DNA of 64,000 bases from Cordilura impudica (taxonomy: Eukaryota; Arthropoda; Insecta; Diptera; Scathophagidae), in the NCBI GenBank assembly GCA_963682025.1, contig OY821520.1, positions 239,201,914-239,265,913 on the forward strand, in the 5' to 3' direction. The position numbers and the translations under genes were made by a program. The notes below the pieces were generated by a model that saw only the letters and a program-made list of their open reading frames with translations, made no database searches and was not told where the DNA came from. This document shows, in pieces, positions 62,001 through 64,000 of this stretch. The first letter of the stretch is position 1, and the number at the start of each line of letters is the position of its first letter.

Positions 62001-64000
62001 TTTTAAGTATTTTGTGCATGTTTTTTCTTAAGTTTATAGAAAAAGTATAAAGAAAAATATTTTCTTTTAAAATAACAACTTATTTGTTCATTTAATTGTT
62101 TTTGTTCTTCAATTTCATTCAATTAAAAATGAATTTTCTATTTTTAAAAAGTTAGGCATCACCAAAAAAAATTTCGATATTCAAATAAATTGGATTTGAC
62201 TGGCATCACTACTGTTTCGAACATATGCAAAAAATAAAAAATATGTGATTTGATGAAAATTTTTTTTTAATTCCTTTTTTTGCAATAATTAGTGCATAAA
62301 GAATCTATGTTATAATTGAAAAAATTATAATGGAAAATAGATTGTGTAAATAAAAAGTTTTTATTATAGTTATAGAACAGCATCATCGCAAAAAGTGTGT
62401 TTTATTAACATCGACCACTTATTACGATTTTTTTTTTTTAAATCAGCGCAAAATGTAGACGTTTTTTAAAATCGTTTTTTTTTTCATAAAATTAATGTCT
62501 AATTTTTTAAAATAAAAACTCGTAGATTTAAGAATTTTTTCATTTACGAGTTTTTTTTGTGATAGTGTTTTCAAGAACAGAGGTGATAAGCATTTAAGCG
62601 GAATTAATTATTTGAAAAATCATAATTACATCATTTTCATTCTCATATGAGAATATATAGTTTATTTGGTTAATGATTAACAATTTCATTGGCATTTAAT
62701 TAAGATTTCTTGCATTTGTTTAATTAAAAGAGTTTTGACAAAAATTTGTTTTACTTTCTTTTTACCAGATGTATGGCGGTATGCGTGGCATTAAGGCTTT
62801 GGTTACTGAAACCTCTGTTTTGGATGCTGATGAAGGTATTCGTTTCCGTGGTCTTTCCATTCCTGAATGCCAAAAGGTATTGCCCGCTGCCGATGGCGGT
62901 ACTGAACCCTTACCCGAAGGTCTTTTCTGGTTGTTGATGACTGGTGAAGTGCCCACCAAGGGTCAAGTTAAGCAATTGTCCAGGGAATGGGCTGATCGTG
63001 CTGCTTTGCCCCAACATGTTGTTACCATGTTGAACAATTTCCCAACCACTTTGCATCCCATGTCCCAATTTTCGGCTGCCATTACTGCCTTGAATCATGA
63101 CAGTAAATACGCCAAGGCTTACTCAGAGGTAAATAGAAATTTTCCGGATAATGATTGTATGTGAAATAATAATAATGATATTTAATATTGTTTTATTTTA
63201 GGGTGTCCACAAGAGCAAGCACTGGGAATACGTTTATGAAGACAGCATGGACTTGATTGCCAAACTGCCAGTTGTAGCTGCCACTATTTACTGCAATACA
63301 TACCGCAACGGCAAGGGCTCCAAATCCATTGACTCCAAATTGGATTGGTCAGCCAATTTCGTAAAGATGTTAGGCTATGACAATGCCGAATTCACCGAAT
63401 TGATGCGTCTCTATTTGACCATCCACAGTGACCACGAAGGTGGCAATGTTTCTGCCCATACCGTGCATTTGGTTGGCTCCGCCTTGAGTGATCCTTATCT
63501 ATCGTTCGCTGCCGGTATGAACGGTTTGGCCGGTCCCTTACACGGTCTGGCCAACCAAGAAGTCTTGGTTTGGTTGCGCAAATTGCAAAAGGAAGCTGGC
63601 AACAATCCCTCAGAAGAACAACTCAAGGACTACATCTGGAAGACCCTTAAGTCTGGACAAGTTGTACCCGGCTATGGTCATGCTGTGCTCCGCAAGACCG
63701 ATCCTCGCTACACCTGCCAACGTGAGTTTGCCCTTAAGCATTTACCCAATGATGAACTCTTCCAATTGGTGTCCAAGATCTACAAGGTCGTTCCTCCAAT
63801 TCTCACCGAAACTGGCAAGGTCAAGAACCCCTGGCCCAATGTAGATGCTCACTCCGGCGTCTTGTTGCAATACTACGGCATGAAGGAAATGAACTACTAT
63901 ACCGTTTTATTTGGTGTTTCCCGTGCTCTCGGTGTGTTGGCCTCTCTTGTCTGGGATCGTGCTTTGGGTTTGCCCATCGAACGTCCCAAGTCATTGTCCA
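19976..64000 (+). CDS. kdn: Citrate synthase, mitochondrial; four exons, 3' end outside window
   Basis: Joins 19976-20020, 58096-58254, 62769-63128 and 63202-64000, all phase 0, giving 454 readable codons of a protein that is normally about 465. The enzyme condenses acetyl-CoA and oxaloacetate to citrate in the mitochondrial matrix, the entry step of the TCA cycle. The N-terminus ([11 protein letters not shown]...) is basic and hydroxylated like a matrix-targeting peptide. The catalytic triad is present: His302 ([10 protein letters not shown]), His348 ([16 protein letters not shown]) and Asp403 (NVDAHSG), matching the order and nearly the numbering of the pig precursor. The coding exons are much less AT-rich than the introns. 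Intron 1 is 38,075 bp, intron 2 is 4,514 bp and intron 3 is 73 bp. The last codons and stop lie beyond the window. Confidence 0.97.
20021..21094 (+). other. kdn intron 1, 5' part, no element recognised
   Basis: Ordinary AT-rich intron sequence after the GTGAGT donor. No repeat family or gene was recognised before the mariner copy at 21095. Confidence 0.6.
21095..22390 (-). mobile_element. mariner-like element copy 2, both ends present
   Basis: 1296 bp between TA dinucleotides (21093-21094 and 22391-22392). Element 5' end (right side): AAGGGTCCGCCATCTAAC. The 3' end (left side) is mutated to AAAGGTCCTCC on the + strand. It inserted in kdn intron 1, antisense to the gene. Same family as copies 1 and 3. 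Confidence 0.92.
21200..22278 (-). pseudogene. mariner transposase pseudogene (copy 2)
   Basis: The start at 22278 gives [19 protein letters not shown], the first helix-turn-helix. A 159-codon frame then runs through the second helix-turn-helix to DADFAKK, where a run of eight T on the + strand (21815-21822) throws it out of frame just before FSDEAHF. A second lesion is an 8-bp deletion near 21738 (the codons around NPHAYIEKP in copy 1). The last 144 codons (21634-21200) are open and carry [11 protein letters not shown] and [17 protein letters not shown]. Of the three copies this has the most complete N-terminus. Confidence 0.9.
22393..22739. other. Intron sequence, nothing recognised
   Basis: AT-rich, no element recognised. 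Confidence 0.5.
22740..23335 (+). mobile_element. DINE-like repeat D4, decayed
   Basis: It follows the same order as 51415-52215: TCTACCAAATTTCAG, GACTAGGCCCC, AGCTTCCCGATATTCAC, CAAATATG..., GGACCAAGGTCCCATAT, and ends GGTCTAGACCGACTATAA (about 23315-23333), the family's terminal hairpin. The left end is degraded. Confidence 0.55.
23336..23679. other. Intron sequence, nothing recognised
   Basis: AT-rich, no gene or element recognised. Confidence 0.5.
23680..24441 (+). mobile_element. Second Tc1/mariner family, internally deleted
   Basis: The right terminus reads CTTAAAAAATCACCCTT before TA (24442-24443), a typical end for this family. The left terminus is not visible. Coding similarity begins near 23685 and an internal deletion removes the middle of the transposase. 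This family is distinct from copies 1-3. Confidence 0.75.
23686..24336 (+). pseudogene. Tc1/mariner transposase pseudogene, deleted middle
   Basis: An N-terminal piece ([13 protein letters not shown] ... [13 protein letters not shown]) is joined directly after QLSIR to [12 protein letters not shown], so the region with the first catalytic Asp is missing. The second Asp is in [11 protein letters not shown] and the third in [10 protein letters not shown], again with 36 residues between them by my count. At 24127 the usual Leu codon has become TAA. A one-base shift near 23730 breaks the N-terminal part. Non-functional. Confidence 0.85.
24442..24759. other. Intron sequence, nothing recognised
   Basis: AT-rich; no gene or element recognised. 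Confidence 0.5.
25165..25775 (+). repeat. Left arm of T2
   Basis: Starts CACTGTTCAAG and matches the inverted 27614-28217, e.g. GGTTGTGTTTGGATGAG, TTGTAGTTCTTGCGCAAAC and GGAATATCATTCGTTATCC. Small indels distinguish the arms. Confidence 0.9.
25764..27450 (-). pseudogene. Putative DDE transposase of T2, multiply broken
   Basis: On the minus strand in order: HYCYMCGKW and [13 protein letters not shown] (CxxC..CxxC, about 27420-27230), a linker (27140-26781), [13 protein letters not shown] then [15 protein letters not shown] and TWDSRY (26750-26460), [19 protein letters not shown] (about 26375-26310), GQDIRKLM and AWNSLKAVI (26130-26030), and [10 protein letters not shown] (about 25890) to the end at 25764. 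The Asp of FID, the Asp of ADLK and the Glu of DEHGER are conserved with T1, which I take as a DDE triad. The inner CxxC of T1 (CFLC) reads CYLG here. Several frameshifts and stops; no working product. Confidence 0.65.
27614..28217 (-). repeat. Right arm of T2
   Basis: Inverted partner of 25165-25775, ending GAACAGTG at 28217. Arm-to-arm similarity remains high, suggesting the insertion is moderately young or the arms have exchanged sequence. Confidence 0.9.
28341..29090. other. Intron sequence, nothing recognised
   Basis: No gene or repeat family recognised. Confidence 0.5.
29992..30656 (+). mobile_element. Helitron-like element H2 with an internal insertion
   Basis: A|TCTATAATATTGATAGGC ... 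GGAATCTGCTAG|T, same family as H1. At 665 bp it is about 290 bp longer than its relatives because of an insertion at about 30225-30510, which carries a CTGAAGA-hairpin-GAAAC motif and resembles an insertion inside X1. Confidence 0.8.
30225..30510 (+). repeat. SINE-like insertion with hammerhead-like core
   Basis: Shares about 100 bp with 32010-32110 inside X1: GTCAACAAGAAATTGACGAA, TTTTATTTACATTA and AGGCCCAATTAGCTTA. The core is CTGAAGA (30354-30360), a GTCAA...TTGAC stem, then GAAAC (30379-30383). Ends and target duplication were not resolved. Confidence 0.45.
30854..31466 (-). mobile_element. DINE-like repeat D2
   Basis: It opens AACAAGTAAGAAAATTATAG with a worn hairpin (GTCGGTCAAGACTGAC), followed by the family body in reverse order (GGTTACTATATTTATATGG, GGAAGCAGCTTTATATGGG, CATAGGAGTCATTTGTATG, CCGATCGGTATAAG). 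It ends near 31466 without the CACATAGTGG end. Confidence 0.6.
31627..32841 (+). mobile_element. TIR element X1 (CAGCCCTG family)
   Basis: The left end is CAGCCCTGTTCTTGAAACG; the right end is worn (GAACAGGGGGTG, missing part of TTTCAAG). Same family as 44572-45468 and 61796-62585. It carries an extra about 300 bp (31862-32163) absent from the other two. No coding capacity for a transposase is seen. Confidence 0.75.
31862..32163 (+). repeat. SINE-like insertion inside X1
   Basis: X3 reads continuously across this point (AAAAAGTATAAAG then AAAAATATTTTC), so the extra sequence is an insertion. It contains GTCAACAAAGAATTGACGAA followed by ACGTCGG at about 32026-32050, with the CTGA of the core decayed, and relates to 30225-30510. 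Confidence 0.5.
33561..34860. other. Intron sequence, nothing recognised
   Basis: AT-rich; no gene or element identified. Confidence 0.5.
35540..36610 (+). repeat. Higher-order duplication inside the minisatellite
   Basis: About 390-bp blocks at 35565-35962 and 36219-36596 match in the order of their variant units: ACTTAAGAAGTACATTTTCT, CTCTTCTTCGAAATTACC, TTTCTTATATCTTTTATTTT, CATTTAAAACTAC. The offset is about 654 bp at the start and 634 bp at the end. It is a segmental duplication of many units at once. Confidence 0.85.
36736..38049 (+). mobile_element. mariner-like element copy 3, complete ends, clean TA site
   Basis: 1314 bp between TA at 36734-36735 and TA at 38050-38051. TIRs: AAGGGTCCGCCATCTAAC at the left and GTTATTTGGCGGACCCTT at the right. 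Removing the element and one TA restores an ordinary minisatellite unit (AAAAAGGTACTTTTTTCTT). Confidence 0.95.
36855..37944 (+). pseudogene. mariner transposase pseudogene (copy 3)
   Basis: The ATG at 36855 begins [20 protein letters not shown] lost G near 37001 shifts the frame in the KKVKE region. A Leu codon has become TAG at 37229, and a run of twelve A (37310-37321; seven would keep frame) precedes FSDEAHF. The last 144 codons from 37510 are open, with QQDGATSHT (Cys to Ser compared with other copies) and [17 protein letters not shown]. Ends are intact but the enzyme is dead, so it could only have moved in trans or decayed after insertion. Confidence 0.9.
38801..40699. other. Intron sequence, no repeat family recognised
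   Basis: AT-rich. The part at about 39260-39420 (GATGATGTAGCCGATTTT ... GGACAGGGCACTAGAGAGC) is less AT-rich and looks like unique sequence. Nothing coding was found. Confidence 0.5.
40700..41085 (+). repeat. Second block of the CTTAAAAAAGTACC minisatellite
   Basis: Same unit as 34870-38800 (e.g. AAAGTAACTTTTCTTTAAAA, AAGGTACCTTTTC). It ends just before the 26-bp inverted repeat at 41087. Confidence 0.8.
41114..44176 (+). mobile_element. Helentron-like element, copy B (3 kb)
   Basis: Starts TATACCCTCCACCCCAGTG (from about 41118) and ends GGTGGAGGGTATC, hairpin ATTCGGC.ac.GCCGAAT, then TTAACACTCTTG. Inverted relative to copy A (4605-7611) and alignable over its full length. It contains a 229-bp TIR insertion (42150-42380). 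No Rep/helicase is seen. The flanks at 41087-41112 and 44206-44231 are perfect inverted copies of each other. Confidence 0.6.
42150..42380. mobile_element. Small TIR element M1 inside copy B
   Basis: TCTGTGGTCACAAGC ... GCTTGTGACCACAGA between TA dinucleotides. Copy A has no counterpart at this point, so it is a later insertion. Non-coding, MITE-like, related in its ends to 48863-49631. Confidence 0.75.
44232..44571. other. Intron sequence, nothing recognised
   Basis: A 90-codon frame at 44314-44586 shows no recognisable motif and runs into the neighbouring TIR element; it is not supported as a gene. Confidence 0.45.
44572..45468 (-). mobile_element. TIR element X2 (CAGCCCTG family)
   Basis: On the + strand it runs CACCCCTGTTCTTGAAACC ... 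CGTTTCAAGAACAGGGCTG, the inverse of X1 and X3. AATAAT is present on both sides and may be part of a target duplication. 897 bp, no transposase. It lacks the SINE-like insertion of X1. Confidence 0.8.
45469..46025. other. Intron sequence with an unassigned repeat-like block
   Basis: 45490-45750 (AAATCTCGAGAACCACTCAA ... AACGCGGGCAGGGTTACTG) between TATATATA runs looks like an insertion, but I could not match it to another copy here. Confidence 0.35.
46026..46262 (-). pseudogene. LINE reverse transcriptase C-terminal fragment
   Basis: The minus-strand frame contains [20 protein letters not shown], then QKHFLMF, a block typical of the region after the polymerase domain in non-LTR retrotransposons (L-x-R-x-I-L-E-Y-x-S-x-V-W...R-I-E-x-V-Q-x-x-F). 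After a frameshift near 46100, [20 protein letters not shown] continues the same block. Unrelated to the LINE at 53130-56400. The fragment is isolated and dead. Confidence 0.7.
46263..46619. repeat. Minisatellite remnant and AT-rich spacer
   Basis: 46236-46380 has a few units of the CTTTTCTTAAAA minisatellite, partly overlapping the LINE fragment. The rest is AT-rich with nothing recognised. Confidence 0.5.
46620..46997 (+). mobile_element. Helitron-like element H3
   Basis: 378 bp, A|TCTATAATATTAATAGGC ... GGAATCTGCTAG|T with the CTCGAATTTCGAG hairpin 12 bp before the end. Same length as H4. Confidence 0.85.
46998..48309. other. Intron sequence, nothing recognised
   Basis: AT-rich. A 106-codon frame on the minus strand (47986-48306) has no recognisable features. 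Confidence 0.5.
48310..48600 (+). repeat. About 100-bp direct repeats, three units
   Basis: GATCGATCGGATGATGGGAA (about 48316), GATCGATCGGATAAGGGGAA (about 48411) and GATCAATTGGATGAGGGGGA (about 48523), with CAAGACTAT...GAGTTTCA/AAGTTTTA between. It ends with CATACAGACAGACAG, a common motif of fly repeat elements. Confidence 0.65.
48863..49631. mobile_element. TIR element M2
   Basis: The ends TCTGTGGTTTTCTAGAATAA and its inverse form a TIR of about 32 bp with few differences, flanked by TA on each side (ATAT on both). Terminus and the AATAACCGC segment relate it to M1. It has no transposase. The interior contains ACGTCGTTTTCTTTGAAAAA and related inverted words. Confidence 0.75.
49632..50262. 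other. Intron sequence, nothing recognised
   Basis: AT-rich, no element recognised. Confidence 0.5.
50263..50640 (-). mobile_element. Helitron-like element H4
   Basis: 378 bp, minus orientation: on the + strand it runs CTAGCAGATTCC ... CCTATTAATATTATAGA, flanked by A and T as expected. Full-length relative of H3. Confidence 0.85.
50641..51414. other. Intron sequence; partial repeat duplication at the end
   Basis: Mostly unrecognised. At 51357-51413 a segment (ATGACTTTGTGCT ... AAATATTTGACCTA) duplicates 51445-51495 at the start of D1. Confidence 0.5.
51415..52215 (+). mobile_element. DINE-like repeat D1, best preserved copy
   Basis: Starts ATACCCTATACCACTATGTG and ends with a perfect 24-bp palindrome (52177-52200; half-site TATAGTCGGTCT) followed by ATTTTCTTACTTGTTT. 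The subterminal CATGGTAGAGGGTTTCGTAT resembles the inverted start, the same asymmetric layout as the 3-kb Helentron-like elements. Interior: CGTCCGTCCGTCCGTC and CCCATACAAATGACCCCTAT. No coding sequence. Confidence 0.7.
52216..53129. other. Intron sequence with faint internal duplication
   Basis: CAAATGATAATTTGTC... AAGTTCCTAAGTTTTTTCAG at about 52465-52530 recurs diverged at about 52950-53025. No gene. Confidence 0.5.
53130..56400 (-). mobile_element. Non-LTR retrotransposon (LINE), near full span, inactive
   Basis: Minus-strand element with endonuclease and reverse transcriptase in order. The 5' region (about 56400-55990) is non-coding by eye. The 3' end near 53130 has no poly(A) that I can define. 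It is much less AT-rich than the surrounding intron. Clade is not certain; an RTE-like assignment is possible. It is antisense to kdn. Confidence 0.85.
53150..55990 (-). pseudogene. LINE endonuclease/reverse transcriptase, broken
   Basis: From 55960 down: [14 protein letters not shown] and [12 protein letters not shown] (start of an AP-endonuclease-like domain), then [11 protein letters not shown] and [20 protein letters not shown] (the D-H pair near the end of such domains). A linker of basic helices follows ([14 protein letters not shown], about 55050). The reverse transcriptase has [23 protein letters not shown] (catalytic Asp), [13 protein letters not shown] and [10 protein letters not shown] (catalytic Asp pair, about 53905). 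The C-terminal block is [24 protein letters not shown] and [10 protein letters not shown]; further remnants follow to 53200. The frame is broken near 55520, 55130, 54500, at a run of ten G (54127-54136) and near 53863. Cannot encode an active enzyme. Confidence 0.85.
56401..57113 (+). repeat. About 358-bp direct repeats
   Basis: GGTCTCAGTAGCATTACTTG followed by GTAATGCACTAA occurs at 56518 and 56876; downstream segments (AAAAATATTCTATTCACTTG, GTCTTAGAGTACCAT/GTCTTAGATTACCAT) repeat with the same spacing. Diverged relatives lie in intron 2 at about 60400-60530, 61150-61260 and 61320-61450. Confidence 0.75.
57114..57483 (+). mobile_element. Helitron-like element H5
   Basis: 370 bp, A|TCTATAATATTAATAGGC ... 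GGAATCTACTAG|T with the CTCGAATTTCGAG hairpin. It is the insertion closest to exon 2 in intron 1. Confidence 0.85.
57484..58095 (+). other. Intron 1 3' end of kdn
   Basis: No repeats recognised. It ends with a strong acceptor: a T run followed by CTTACAG, cut before AAATTGAATGC. Confidence 0.7.
58096..58254 (+). CDS. kdn: kdn exon 2
   Basis: 53 codons, residues 16-68: [14 protein letters not shown] ... [20 protein letters not shown] ... MGETTIDM. Acceptor TTACAG|AAA, donor ATG|GTGAGT. It supplies the end of the presequence and the N-terminal helices of the mature enzyme, including the conserved [15 protein letters not shown] helix. Phase 0 at both ends. Its sequence joins directly to MYGGMRGIK of exon 3, as in other citrate synthases. 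Confidence 0.95.
58255..59120 (+). other. kdn intron 2, 5' part
   Basis: Unremarkable intron; CTGACAATCCCCTT occurs twice (about 58430 and 58516). No element recognised. Confidence 0.55.
59121..59763 (-). mobile_element. DINE-like repeat D3
   Basis: It opens CGAGTAAGAAAAT and the family hairpin (59135-59158: TATAGTCGGT, loop TTAT, ACCGACTATA). The body is in reverse order to D1 (GGAAAGCAGTTTTATATGGG, GGTCATTCGTATGGGGACTA, GACAGACGGACGAAC). It ends ACCCTGACCACATAGTGGTT. Antisense to kdn, inside intron 2. Confidence 0.7.
59675..60181. repeat. 89-bp direct duplication flanking 329 bp
   Basis: 59675-59763 and 60093-60181 match along 89 bp (GGTTAAATATTTTTGGTAG ... GGTACAATTAGTTAACAACT). The second copy includes sequence beyond the DINE-like end, so it is a duplication of the junction. 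The 329 bp between, containing AAATCTAGTATAAACGAGAT and CTAGATTTTTGC words, is not recognised. Confidence 0.75.
60182..60678. other. Intron 2 sequence with a repeat relative and hairpin motif
   Basis: 60405-60530 is a diverged relative of the 358-bp repeat. At 60647-60675 (minus strand) is CTGATGA, one base, a perfect 7-bp hairpin GCTTTTC-AAG-GAAAAGC, then GAAA, resembling a hammerhead core. Confidence 0.45.
60679..61050 (+). mobile_element. Helitron-like element H6
   Basis: 372 bp, A|TCTATAATATTAATTGGC ... GGAATCTGCTAG|T. More diverged in the middle than H3-H5. It inserted 3 bp from the hairpin motif at 60647-60675. Confidence 0.8.
61051..61795. repeat. Intron 2 with diverged 358-bp repeat relatives
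   Basis: TTATTGGTAATGCACTCACA (about 61178) and CGCAGTAGCATTTATTGGTA (about 61324) mark two more diverged units of the repeat seen at 56518-57100. Nothing coding. Confidence 0.5.
61796..62585 (+). mobile_element. TIR element X3 (CAGCCCTG family)
   Basis: CAGCCCTGTTCTTGAAACG ... GTTTTCAAGAACAGAGGTG, 790 bp, the simplest of the three copies and the reference for the insertion in X1. A GTTTGAGTTAAGAAC-like 15-20-bp direct duplication lies at about 61910-61945, shared with X2 but not X1. It lies about 180 bp before exon 3. Confidence 0.8.
62586..62768 (+). other. Intron 2 3' end
   Basis: AT-rich, ending TTACTTTCTTTTTACCAG before ATGTATGG. No branch point is assigned. Confidence 0.7.
62769..63128 (+). 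CDS. kdn: kdn exon 3
   Basis: 120 codons, residues 69-188, from [19 protein letters not shown] to [10 protein letters not shown]. It contains the conserved [29 protein letters not shown] and [10 protein letters not shown] blocks of the large domain. Acceptor CCAG|ATG, donor GAG|GTAAAT, phase 0 both ends. An open frame starting at the internal ATG continues a few codons into the intron before a stop, consistent with the donor choice. Confidence 0.97.
63129..63201 (+). other. kdn intron 3 (73 bp)
   Basis: Typical short fly intron, GTAAAT...TTTTATTTTAG, in sharp contrast to the 38-kb intron 1. Confidence 0.93.
63202..64000 (+). CDS. kdn: kdn exon 4, runs off the window
   Basis: 266 complete codons, residues 189-454 ([17 protein letters not shown] ... 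[10 protein letters not shown]). It holds the catalytic and binding residues: His274/277-equivalent segment [13 protein letters not shown] at 263-275, His302 in [10 protein letters not shown], His348 and Arg357 in [15 protein letters not shown], and Asp403 in NVDAHSG. No stop, frameshift or missing key residue is seen. Only about ten residues and the stop should lie beyond the window. Codon use is far less AT-biased than any frame in the introns. Confidence 0.98.

Noticed and set aside
62746..63164. Antisense and alternate-frame readings over kdn exon 3
   Set aside because: The phase-0 exon with conserved citrate synthase sequence explains the region.

Overview
The window is AT-rich, intron-dominated nuclear DNA from an insect, most likely a higher (cyclorrhaphan, probably calyptrate) fly. 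The one conserved host gene is the mitochondrial citrate synthase gene (knockdown, kdn, in Drosophila). Four coding exons lie on the + strand (19976-20020, 58096-58254, 62769-63128 and 63202 to the window end). All three introns are phase 0 with GT..AG borders. The 454 readable codons cover nearly the whole enzyme, including all three catalytic residues. Intron 1 is about 38 kb, intron 2 about 4.5 kb and intron 3 only 73 bp. No other intact protein gene is convincing. A short MADF-like exon at 10805-10955 is the one other possible non-transposon coding piece.

Nearly everything else is decayed mobile DNA and tandem repeats, often nested. Upstream of kdn (1-19.6 kb) there is: an old DINE-like repeat split by a mariner copy and by a 2.9-kb DNA transposon with long terminal inverted repeats (TIRs); a 3-kb Helentron-like element; small Helitrons; a 3.4-kb A-rich simple array; a hAT remnant with an 8-bp target duplication; and a 2.5-kb Helitron-like element carrying two minisatellites. 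Intron 1 (20-58 kb) holds two more mariner copies, another Tc1/mariner remnant, a second long-TIR transposon, a large CTTAAAAAAGTACC-type minisatellite with a mariner inside it, a second Helentron-like copy inverted relative to the first, several Helitrons, three members of a CAGCCCTG-ended TIR family (the third in intron 2) and a LINE with endonuclease and reverse transcriptase. Intron 2 continues the same mix.

The most interesting system is the pair of long-TIR transposons at 1565-4507 and 25165-28217. They differ in sequence but share CACTGT termini, 3-bp TAA/TTA target duplications, TIRs of roughly 0.4 and 0.6 kb, and remnants of one protein. That protein has an N-terminal CxxC..CxxC domain followed by conserved FID, C-x-DLK and DE-x-GER-x-HQ motifs, which I read as a DDE-type transposase not assigned to a named superfamily here. 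A second theme is how well insertion sites can be read: empty sites, A|TC...CTAG|T Helitron borders and TA duplications are visible for many elements, giving a relative insertion order. Boundaries and family names rest on reading by eye; no database search was run.
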